64,000 nucleotides of DNA from Alteribacter natronophilus. GTDB taxonomy: Bacteria > Bacillota > Bacilli > Bacillales > Salisediminibacteriaceae. Below, piece after piece: positions 24,151-31,580 of this stretch. A program made the position numbers and the translations under genes. Under the pieces are notes generated by a model that made no database searches, was not told the origin of the DNA, and worked only from the letters and a program-made list of their open reading frames with translations. Every line of letters starts with the position of its first letter. The first letter of the stretch is position 1. The DNA is taken from the NCBI RefSeq assembly GCF_006007885.1, contig NZ_VCRO01000002.1:248001-312000 (forward strand). Direction: 5' to 3'.

Positions 24151-25623
24151 TTACTCAGTCCTTTCCCAGTCAAGCACGCCGGCCTGGTCGAGGTCCACAA
24201 TCAGACGGCTGTCTTCCACGTGCCACAGGTCTCTGTCCAGATTTTTACGAAGGGAACGGAAGATGCGCCAGTCCCGGTACGGCTTTAAAATTCCCGTTGT
24301 TTCCCGAGGAGTGGAATCAATCACGTTCATTGGAATAAACGTCATCTGTGAGCTTCCGTCATCAAGAATATCAAGCTGGGCGAGGATCGATTCCTTCGTC
24401 CGGGTCCAGCCCTGGTCAAAGACAAAGTTTCCAAGCCCGAACATCACAAGCGTGCTGTTCATTTCGCCGTTAGCCATCTCACGCTCGATTACTTCCACTT
24501 CCTCGAGGACGTGGGAGTGGTGGCCGATAATAATATCAGCTCCGGCACTGGACATAAGGCGGGCAAGCAGAGCCTGCTCCTGGTTATGTCCCACCTGGTA
24601 CTCATCGCCCCAGTGGACGTGAACCATGACAATGTCGGCGTTTTCGTTAGCTTCACTGATCCGCTGCTGGAGAAGCTCCGGTCCGGAACTGCTTGTACCC
24701 TCACCGACAGGGGAGGTCGTAAAGACCCCGAAACTCTGTCCGGCACTGAATTCGGGATAGAAGACATCGGTGATGCCAAGCACAGCAAGCGTAGGACCGC
24801 CTTCAAGCTCGTGGTAGGAAATGCGTGAGGCGTCCATGTCCTCGTCTTCAATGAGCTCGTCCTGAGTCCGGTCATCCTGGCTGCTGCCAGTGGCTGAATC
24901 CCCGTCCTCCATGCCATTTGAATCATCGTTTTCGGCAGTGGGATCCTCAGACTCCGCTCCGTCCGCGAAATCATCATCCTCAAAACCTTCTCCCATACCG
25001 TCGTCTTCAAATCCGTCTTCCTCCATCGGATCCTCGACCATAATTTCACCAGTACGATCGCCAAGGTGGTGGCCAATACCCACCATCTCGATGCCGGTAC
25101 CATGCATATGGCGCATCGTTTCATCGAAGGATAAGGCACCGTAGTCGATCGTATGGTTGTTTGCGAAGTTTACTGAATCAAATCCGGCATACTGAAGCGC
25201 ATCAATAGTCCCGAGGGGACCGTATAAGTGAATCAGTTTTTCCAATTCATAATCATCCACCAGATCATCGAAATCCGGATCTGTATCATCCATTATCGGG
25301 ACTTCCAGGTTCCCGGTCACATAATCGGACTCATGAAAGTACGGCGCAGTGTACCGGAAAACCCGTGACAGGGGCTCGCCGCTCTGTTCGGCAGCATCCT
25401 GGACGTGCCGGCCCGTCATCATATCACCGACCATGGAAATGCGGTGTTCCACATTATCCGGGCGGGTGTTTTCAGGTACATCCACAGAGTTCCAGACCGG
25501 TTCCGTAAGAATAATTACCAGAACAATAGCCAGTGCAATAATAGAATGGGGCAGCGCTTTTTTCCGTTCGCGCATCGTCCATGCCCGCATACGTTCCTTA
25601 AAATCCTGTTTCTCCTTTTCCAT
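24151..25623 (-). CDS. pgsA: PGA synthase subunit PgsA/CapA (pgs operon 1), catalytic-type residues intact
   Basis: 490 residues. An N-terminal basic stretch and membrane helix (about 28-41), then an extracellular CapA-type metallophosphoesterase-like domain. The motifs VGDMMTGR, GNLEVP, NFANNHTIDYG, VHVHWGDEY, GHHSHV and FGLGNFVFDQGWTRT all match B. subtilis PgsA. An acidic insert of about 70 residues (near 195-265, Asp/Glu/Ser/Gly) interrupts the domain; B. subtilis PgsA (about 380 aa) lacks it. PgsA is needed with PgsB and PgsC for PGA synthesis and export. It is 15 bp after pgsC. Confidence 0.93.
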   Translation of the reverse strand: MEKEKQDFKERMRAWTMRERKKALPHSIIALAIVLVIILTEPVWNSVDVPENTRPDNVEHRISMVGDMMTGRHVQDAAEQSGEPLSRVFRYTAPYFHESDYVTGNLEVPIMDDTDPDFDDLVDDYELEKLIHLYGPLGTIDALQYAGFDSVNFANNHTIDYGALSFDETMRHMHGTGIEMVGIGHHLGDRTGEIMVEDPMEEDGFEDDGMGEGFEDDDFADGAESEDPTAENDDSNGMEDGDSATGSSQDDRTQDELIEDEDMDASRISYHELEGGPTLAVLGITDVFYPEFSAGQSFGVFTTSPVGEGTSSSGPELLQQRISEANENADIVMVHVHWGDEYQVGHNQEQALLARLMSSAGADIIIGHHSHVLEEVEVIEREMANGEMNSTLVMFGLGNFVFDQGWTRTKESILAQLDILDDGSSQMTFIPMNVIDSTPRETTGILKPYRDWRIFRSLRKNLDRDLWHVEDSRLIVDLDQAGVLDWERTE

Positions 25624-25638
25624 AATTAAGATCCCTCT

Positions 25639-26106
25639 CTAGAACAAGTGATAGGCTGAGACTAGTGCAAAAGTTAAGAACGAAATTACAAGCGTGGAAC
25701 TGAACGTCGGGATGACGCCCTGTTTCTGAATCGTATTGGCAATCAGACCGGGAACGATAACCCCGATCCCCCTTAACTCGAAGGTTTCAAAGGGTATGAG
25801 CTGGGCGCCTGTCAGAGCCCCGTAACCAAAATCAAACGACATCTTCAATAACACCCCGACAACCAGCATGGCGGCAAATTTCCTCCGTCCATACAGAACT
25901 GTGAGGCGGCCAAGCCCCTGAGTGACCACTAAGTAAGTAACCAAGCTTATAAGTGCAACAACAATCACGGCCATCAGGTGGTCAAAAATCAACGCCATAT
26001 AGCCGGGCACAATCAGCCCGGCTGGCATAATTCCCGTTTTCTCCACGTAAATCAGACTGAGCAGAACTCCTAGTACAATCGCAATATATAAATCTGTACC
26101 GAACAC
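25639..26106 (-). CDS. pgsC: PGA synthase membrane subunit PgsC/CapC (pgs operon 1)
   Basis: 155 residues, nearly all hydrophobic: about five membrane helices, with GLIVPGYMAL, YGRRKFAAMLVVG and RGIGVIVPGLIANTIQKQGVIPT typical of PgsC. It forms the membrane part of the PGA synthase with PgsB. GTG start, GAAGGAG 11 bases upstream. The 114 bp between pgsB and this gene contain an intrinsic terminator, which is unusual for a PGA operon. Confidence 0.95.
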   Translation of the reverse strand: MFGTDLYIAIVLGVLLSLIYVEKTGIMPAGLIVPGYMALIFDHLMAVIVVALISLVTYLVVTQGLGRLTVLYGRRKFAAMLVVGVLLKMSFDFGYGALTGAQLIPFETFELRGIGVIVPGLIANTIQKQGVIPTFSSTLVISFLTFALVSAYHLF

Positions 26107-26172
26107 AGCGGCGACATCTCCTTCACGACAAAATTAGTTAGTGTGTCTGTTGGTTAAAGCATTCTTTCCCTG

Positions 26173-26207
26173 AAAAACCGCCGGACCGTCCTACTGATCC
26201 GGCGGTT
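26173..26207 (-). terminator. Intrinsic terminator between pgsB and pgsC (attenuator candidate)
   Basis: AACCGCCGGA (26176-26185) pairs perfectly with TCCGGCGGTT (26198-26207), with a 12-base loop. On the minus strand TTTTT follows. It would cut pgsC-A-ggt expression unless read through or bypassed. Confidence 0.75.
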
Positions 26208-26220
26208 ATAACAGCATTTA

Positions 26221-27543
26221 TTACTTGAGCGGTGTCTGAATCATTTTCGATGGTGAACTGGACAGGGCAGAAGGCTGGCGCTTGCGCTCCCGGCGAGGCA
26301 CAAACTCTCTTGTCTCATCGAGATCATCTTCTGTTTCCAGTCTGTAGTCTTCGAGGCGTTCCTCGTCAACAAGGCGAATATCTTCAATCGCCGCAGCCAG
26401 TTCCTCACCAGCTCCTTTAATGTTACCAATCCCGTAAAATACGGAATCACCCGGCAGCTCCTGAAGTTTAGCCAGTACTTCATCAACAGGCTGCTTCTCC
26501 AGGTTCACAATCTCTTCAAAAGGAAGCTTTCCTTCTTTGTGCGCCTGCATGATCGGCGTTACACCGCGGCCAATAAGCACGAGGCGCTTCGCATCGAAGT
26601 GGGGGAGAACGTCGTAAATGAACTGGAGCGTCCGGTCCATCCGGTCCTCACGGCAGTTCATTACGATTGTGCCGTTATCCATAGGATAGTCAAGCTCTTT
26701 TACGCGATCCCAGATGCTCAAAGTCGACGTTGCATCATTAGCGGCAAACCCGTTAAAGAAGTACTTCGGTGCAGCCGGCTCCCCGAACCGGTGTACACGC
26801 ATCGCTCCCGGATCCACAGGTGCTGTAAGCATCCCGCGAAGCGCAACTTCACGTTCGATCCCCAGCGCTTCTGAAACAGCGAGAGCAAGAGCTGCGTTCT
26901 GAGGGAAGATCATAAATGGAAACTTTTTAAGATATTCCTCGTCAACGGCGCTCTCATCGGCCACGATTACCTCGGTGTTCCGTTTCTGCGCAATCCGCTC
27001 AAAAAAGCGGCGGTAGTCCGTTTCAGGAATAACGAGGTACCCGTTATGCGGAATCGTGGAGCTGAACGCTTCGGCGATATCGTCCAGCGTCGGCCCCATC
27101 ACGTCAAGGTGGTCTTCGATGACGTTCGCAATAACTGTAATGTTGGCCTCGACAAGCCGTTCCTGGAACACCTTCTGGTATTCAGGATTTACGGCCATAC
27201 ATTCGGAAACAAAAGCATCGGCTCCCCGGTTTACTACTTTTCTCGCCATATGCTTCTGTTCACTGATGTTCGGCCCCTGGAGACCACGTACGATCGGTTC
27301 CTCATCGTCCTGGTCCCAGTAGAACATCCGGGCGGAAGTTCCGGTCGTCTTTCCGGCCACTTTCCGTCCGTCTTCCTTTAAAATACCGGCAATCAGCCGG
27401 GTTACTGTTGATTTTCCTCTGATTCCGTTCACCAGAATACGGGTGGGAATCTTTTTAATGCGCTGCTTAATCCGGAAGTGCTCAAACACTCCGAGCGCCA
27501 AAACAACTGCGGCAAATAGACCTAAATATAAAAGTTCGTGCAC
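26221..27543 (-). CDS. pgsB: PGA synthase ligase subunit PgsB/CapB (pgs operon 1)
   Basis: 440 residues. ATP-dependent amide ligase that polymerises glutamate; related to Mur ligases. A membrane helix at 3-20, the P-loop GIRGKST at 40-46, TTGTSAR, RGLQGPNISEQ, the invariant AFVSECMAVNPEYQ, DHLDVMGPTLDD and NGFAANDATST. The C-terminus carries an extra Asp/Glu/Arg-rich tail (about 395-440). GTG start nine bases after GGAGGT. First gene of the minus-strand operon, divergent from a second pgsB at 28396. Confidence 0.96.
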   Translation of the reverse strand: MHELLYLGLFAAVVLALGVFEHFRIKQRIKKIPTRILVNGIRGKSTVTRLIAGILKEDGRKVAGKTTGTSARMFYWDQDDEEPIVRGLQGPNISEQKHMARKVVNRGADAFVSECMAVNPEYQKVFQERLVEANITVIANVIEDHLDVMGPTLDDIAEAFSSTIPHNGYLVIPETDYRRFFERIAQKRNTEVIVADESAVDEEYLKKFPFMIFPQNAALALAVSEALGIEREVALRGMLTAPVDPGAMRVHRFGEPAAPKYFFNGFAANDATSTLSIWDRVKELDYPMDNGTIVMNCREDRMDRTLQFIYDVLPHFDAKRLVLIGRGVTPIMQAHKEGKLPFEEIVNLEKQPVDEVLAKLQELPGDSVFYGIGNIKGAGEELAAAIEDIRLVDEERLEDYRLETEDDLDETREFVPRRERKRQPSALSSSPSKMIQTPLK

Positions 27544-27917
27544 GTCAGCTGGACCTCCATTTCTTTCGTTCCGTAGTAGAAAACGCCATTTACAATATTC
27601 GTCACAGCAAACAGGGGAATGGGGAGAATCTAATCGCTAATACCCCTCTACCCTGTTTCAATCATTTCTAAAAGATGAATTTCAGATTTCAGGGCTGTAA
27701 CAAAAGCTGTAACCTGTTCCTAATTACAAAAGACGACAGTAAACGTGTAAAGTTACAACAAAAAAGAGGAAAGTCCTAAACAGGAAAAACCCCCATAAAC
27801 ACTGTCACATAGAAATGTCATGAAGGAAAGTACTATATGAAACCATTCAGGTGAAAAGTATCTAAAACTGCCATTATTTTTCTTCTGATAACCCTAAAAA
27901 ATAGTCTTAAATCTCAA

Positions 27918-27936
27918 AGGAAAATGTAATTTTCCT
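27918..27936. promoter_or_regulatory. Palindrome, possible operator
   Basis: AGGAAAAT (27918-27925) and ATTTTCCT (27929-27936) are perfect inverted arms around GTA. No T tract follows, so it is likelier a protein site than a terminator. Confidence 0.4.
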
Positions 27937-28201
27937 ATCAACGGACAGCGATCCGATAGTCTCATAACAAAAACGTCATCAGAAGTACGCGAAAAGGCAG
28001 GCGGGCGTCGATCGTCACATAAAAGAGGAAGAGAGTGGTGGTGAAGGAAAAAGAATGGTCACTTATCCCGGTGTTCCTAAAGCGGTTACAACCTTAAAGA
28101 AGCAGACAACCTGTCTTTCATACAGCCGTTTTAACCGGAAGGGGATGAACGTCCTGCCCCGAAAAATGCCGTATCGGGACTCTTTTATGGGGGATAAAGA
28201 G

Positions 28202-28217
28202 AAATTTCATGAAATTT
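28202..28217. promoter_or_regulatory. Perfect 16-bp palindrome upstream of the pgsB2 promoter
   Basis: AAATTTCATGAAATTT reads the same on both strands. It lies 67 bases upstream of the -35 element of pgsB2, a plausible site for a dimeric regulator. Confidence 0.45.
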
Positions 28218-28283
28218 TACACAACCTGCCCTGACGGTGTTCCATAGTCTTTTAAAAATGTCGAATAATGTCGAATTCAGCTG

Positions 28284-28312
28284 TTTACAGTCCGCCACCG
28301 GATGTGGATAAT
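28284..28312 (+). promoter_or_regulatory. Sigma-A-type promoter of pgs operon 2
   Basis: TTTACA (28284-28289), 17 bases and GATAAT (28307-28312) match the housekeeping consensus with one mismatch in each hexamer (TTTACA for TTGACA, GATAAT for TATAAT). The leader to the pgsB2 start is about 75 bases. Confidence 0.65.
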
Positions 28313-28395
28313 GTAGCGTTATAAAGCCTATTTCACACGCAGTCCGGACCCGCCCGAATCAGACGTCCGGCAGTACAGGAGGATAATGACAGATC

Positions 28396-29595
28396 ATGTG
28401 GTTAACGGAGTTTATCTTTATCAGTGTCGTCTTTGCGCTCTGCTTGTTTCTCGGGATCAGGGAGAAAAAGAAGCACCAGTCGAGACTGGACCGGGTGCCG
28501 GTAAAAGTGAACATTAACGGCGTCCGGGGAAAATCCACCGTCACGAGACTCGTGACAGGCATCCTTCATGAAGCGGGACACCGGACGATCGGAAAAACGA
28601 CCGGAACCGACGCCAGGATGCTCTACTGGTATGAAGGAAAAGAGGAACCGATCAAAAGGAAGAAGGAAGGCCCGAACATCGGGGAGCAGCGGGATGTGAT
28701 GAAGAAGGTGACCGACGCCAAAGCAGATGCTTTCGTGGGGGAATGCATGGCCGTTAACCCCGATTATCAGATCATTTTTCAGGAGCAGATGCTTCAGGCG
28801 GACATCGTCCTCATCGTTAACGTGCTTCACGATCATATGGATGTTCTCGGTCCCACTCTCGATGAGGTGGCAGAAGCGTTCAGCGGGACGATCCCGTACA
28901 ACGGCCACCTGATCGTCAATGAAAGCCCGTACGTGGAGTTTTTCCGCAAAATTGCAGAGGAAAGGAATACCGAACTCATTATCATTGATACTTCCTCTGT
29001 GCAGGAAAGCTACATTAAACAGTTTACCTACATGGTGTTCCCAGAGAACATCGCCCTCGGACTTGCGGTGGCTGATGTCCTCGGCATTGACCGGGATACC
29101 GCAAAGAAAGGCATGCTCAACGCCTGGCCCGACCCAGGTGCTATGAGAGTGCTGCCGGTTGGCGATCAGCAGGATCCTTCCTTTTTCGTGAACGGGTTTG
29201 CAGCCAATGACGCCACATCAACGATCAACATCTGGAACCGGATCACGGAACTCGGCTACCCCGAAGAAGATCCGGTCATTATTGTGAACTGCAGGGAAGA
29301 CCGGGTCGAGCGGACGGAGCAGTTTGCACGGGACGTGCTTCCGTACCTTCCGAAAAGCAACCTTGTTCTGATCGGCGGCATTACCGATCCGATCGTCAGG
29401 GCAGTTCAGGAGGGGACGATCGAAGTGCACGACCTGATCAACCTGGACGGGCATTCGTTGGAAAGCATCGTGGCCGAACTGGAGCCATTTATGAAAGGCC
29501 GGGTTATGTACGGAATCGGAAACATTCACGGCGCGGCAGAACCGCTGATCCGTGAGTTTGAGAAAAGACAGGGCACGGAGATCCAGCCCGCGTAA
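28396..29595 (+). CDS. pgsB: PGA synthase ligase subunit PgsB/CapB (pgs operon 2)
   Basis: 399 residues, close to the usual PgsB length. Membrane helix at about 3-21, P-loop GVRGKST at 42-48, KTTGTDARMLYW, EGPNIGEQRDVM, AFVGECMAVNPDYQ, DHMDVLGPTLDE, NGFAANDATST and NCREDRVERTEQF. Same enzyme as the copy at 26221 but without its charged tail. AGGAGG lies 16 bases before the ATG, with GATAATGACAGATC between, a rather long gap. Leads pgsB-C-A-ggt-(RodZ-C-like). Confidence 0.95.
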   Translation: MWLTEFIFISVVFALCLFLGIREKKKHQSRLDRVPVKVNINGVRGKSTVTRLVTGILHEAGHRTIGKTTGTDARMLYWYEGKEEPIKRKKEGPNIGEQRDVMKKVTDAKADAFVGECMAVNPDYQIIFQEQMLQADIVLIVNVLHDHMDVLGPTLDEVAEAFSGTIPYNGHLIVNESPYVEFFRKIAEERNTELIIIDTSSVQESYIKQFTYMVFPENIALGLAVADVLGIDRDTAKKGMLNAWPDPGAMRVLPVGDQQDPSFFVNGFAANDATSTINIWNRITELGYPEEDPVIIVNCREDRVERTEQFARDVLPYLPKSNLVLIGGITDPIVRAVQEGTIEVHDLINLDGHSLESIVAELEPFMKGRVMYGIGNIHGAAEPLIREFEKRQGTEIQPA

Positions 29596-29622
29596 AATAC
29601 ACGAAATCGATGGAGGAGTAAC

Positions 29623-30072
29623 ATGTTTGGAGGAGAATTGTACGTCGCCCTGATCATCGGGGTGCTTGTAAGTCTACTGTTTACGGAAAGGTTCGGCATG
29701 CTGCCTGCAGGTCTGATTATACCCGGTTACCTGGCGCTGGTGTTTGACCAGCCCGTTTTTATGGCTGTCATTCTGATCGTCAGTGTCCTGACATTTCTCG
29801 TTGTAACGAAAGGGATCGGACGGTTCGTCACCCTGTACGGCAGGCGGAAGTTCGCCGCGATGATGGTGGTGGGGATCGCCATGAAGATGGTGTTTGACTA
29901 CTTTTATCCGGTCATGCCGTTTGAAATTCAGGAGTTCAGGGGGCTCGGTGTCATCGTTCCGGGACTCATTGCCAACACAATTCAGCGTCAGGGCGTGCTC
30001 CCGACGATTACATCAACCATGGTGCTGAGCGGGATCACGTTCGTAGTACTTACTATTTATCAGTTGTTTTAA
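29623..30072 (+). CDS. pgsC: PGA synthase membrane subunit PgsC/CapC (pgs operon 2)
   Basis: 149 residues, about five membrane helices. GLIIPGYLALVFDQP, TKGIGRFVTLYGRRKFAAMMVVG and RGLGVIVPGLIANTIQRQGVLPT show it to be PgsC. TGGAGGAG stands before the ATG, 27 bases after pgsB2. The 330 bp to pgsA2 contain two copies of a GC-rich repeat. Confidence 0.95.
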   Translation: MFGGELYVALIIGVLVSLLFTERFGMLPAGLIIPGYLALVFDQPVFMAVILIVSVLTFLVVTKGIGRFVTLYGRRKFAAMMVVGIAMKMVFDYFYPVMPFEIQEFRGLGVIVPGLIANTIQRQGVLPTITSTMVLSGITFVVLTIYQLF

Positions 30073-30087
30073 GAGAAGTTCCCGCGC

Positions 30088-30364
30088 TGCAGGCGGACGC
30101 TTTCCGCGGGCAAGGCTTCAGCCTCCTCGGGAAAATCGCCCTCCGGGGTCTTCAGCTCTTGCTTTTCCCGCTGGAGTCGCCGCCTTCCGCTGCGTCTATT
30201 ATTTAATAGTAGAAACCTGGAACTATTAAATCAGTCTATTGATAATATGCTCAGCTTCACGCCGGGGGTGAGACTCCTGCGGCAGAAGGGGCCCAGGTGA
30301 GACCCCACAGAGGAGGCTCACCGGACCGCCGCGGAAAGCGAACGGACGGCTTGAAGTGGAGCGT
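30088..30364. repeat. Two inverted copies of a GC-rich Bacillaceae intergenic repeat
   Basis: The left copy (30088-30195) and the reverse complement of the right copy (30253-30364) share GCTTTCCGCGG, AGCCTCCTC, GGGGTCT and a GGAGTC block in the same order. Similar roughly 100-bp elements are frequent between genes in Bacillaceae genomes, from memory. The centre has a separate 9-bp inverted repeat ATTTAATAG/CTATTAAAT (30201-30231). Together the copies could fold into a long hairpin between pgsC2 and pgsA2. Confidence 0.6.
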
Positions 30365-30404
30365 CCAATATATTCAGACCTTAGAAGTGAGGAGGTTACA
30401 GAAC

Positions 30405-31574
30405 TTGAGCAGTCAAAACGAAAAGCGCACGCTTACTCTGAGAGAGAAGCATTTAAAACGAGTCAAAAAACATAAAAAGACAGCTGTCCGAGATTCGGTG
30501 ATTACACTCGGAATCTGTGTTCTTATTGTTACGTTCTATTCGGTTTTTTCACAGGGTGTCACACCGGGAACGGCCAGCGCAGGCGAGGATGAGCAGACCG
30601 ATGACGGAAGTCTGCTGTCCATCAGTGCGACGGGCGATATCATGCTCGGACGGAGCATCAGCAAGATCACGGACCGAAAAGGGATGGATTATCTGTTTGA
30701 AGAGGCATCCCCGCTGCTGCAGGAGACTGACATAACTGCAGGGAACCTGGCCCACCCGGTCCTAAATGAAGAGTCCGATCATCCGGACAACCGCGACGAG
30801 GATAAATCGTACTGGCTTCACACAGATGAGGAAGGTGCAGAAGCGATTCTCGACGCCGGCTTCACCCACCTGAACCTGGCCAACAGCCAGATCGGTGACT
30901 ACGGAGCCGCCGGCATCCACAGCACGATGGATGTGCTCAGTGAAGCGGGTACCGCCCACTTTGGTACCGGCTACCTGACGGAAGAGAAATCAGAGCGGTG
31001 GAAGCCCCATTACGAGGAAGTCAACGGCATGACGGTAGCGAGCATCGGGTTTCGTGATCATGAAGCAGAAGCGACGAACCTTGTATACAGCCCTGATCCT
31101 GCTGAAGTGGTTCGCATGGTGCACGAAGCTTCCGGGAACGCCGACTTCGTGATCGTGCACGCCGAGTGGGGGGAGGAATACGATTCCTCCGTCCATCCCC
31201 GTCAGCGGTCCCTCGCTGAAGCGATTGCCGAAGCGGGTGCGGATCTGATTATCGGGCACGGCAGTCACGTGCTGCAGCCGGTGGAGGAGATCGACGGAAC
31301 GGTTGTGGCGTACGGCCTCGGGAACTTTATCTTTGACCAGGGCTGGTCCATGAACCGGGAAACGGCGGTGCTCCAGTACCGGCTGTTTGAGGACAGCATC
31401 GAAGTGGAAGTGCATCCCTTCTATATAAAAGAAGGTCAGCCTCGCCCCGTGACCGGGACCTATCGGAAGGAACGGGTCTTCAGCAGAATGACAGACGATC
31501 TGATCTTTACATCCAGATTCAATGACGAGTGGGAGCACGAAGACGACAGGCTCGTTAAAACGATCGAGAGGTAA
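30405..31574 (+). CDS. pgsA: PgsA/CapA-like protein of pgs operon 2 with altered metal-site residues
   Basis: 389 residues from a TTG start nine bases after GAGGAGG; the frame runs on upstream through the repeat, but without family similarity. Basic N-terminus, membrane helix (about 32-48), CapA-type domain. Fold markers are kept (ATGDIMLGRS, GLGNFIFDQGWSMN). The usual GNLE/GNFE is GNLA, the NxANNHxxDYG motif reads NLANSQIGDYG, HWGxEY has lost one His (HAEWGEEY) and GHHxHV is GHGSHV. The copy at 24151 keeps all of these. It may be a structural subunit without enzymatic activity. Lies 6 bases before ggt2. Confidence 0.9.
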   Translation: MSSQNEKRTLTLREKHLKRVKKHKKTAVRDSVITLGICVLIVTFYSVFSQGVTPGTASAGEDEQTDDGSLLSISATGDIMLGRSISKITDRKGMDYLFEEASPLLQETDITAGNLAHPVLNEESDHPDNRDEDKSYWLHTDEEGAEAILDAGFTHLNLANSQIGDYGAAGIHSTMDVLSEAGTAHFGTGYLTEEKSERWKPHYEEVNGMTVASIGFRDHEAEATNLVYSPDPAEVVRMVHEASGNADFVIVHAEWGEEYDSSVHPRQRSLAEAIAEAGADLIIGHGSHVLQPVEEIDGTVVAYGLGNFIFDQGWSMNRETAVLQYRLFEDSIEVEVHPFYIKEGQPRPVTGTYRKERVFSRMTDDLIFTSRFNDEWEHEDDRLVKTIER

Positions 31575-31580
31575 ACCATC

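Larger units (their letters stand above)
27544..28395. promoter_or_regulatory. Divergent 852-bp control region between two PGA operons
   Basis: No gene found. It holds two palindromes (listed separately), a sigma-A-type promoter towards pgsB2, direct repeats GCTGTAAC (27696 and 27708 region) and ATGTCGAAT (28258 and 28268 region), and AT-rich patches that could bind DegU-like regulators known to control pgs in B. subtilis. Control of the minus-strand operon must also start here, but no convincing promoter could be fixed. Confidence 0.5.
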
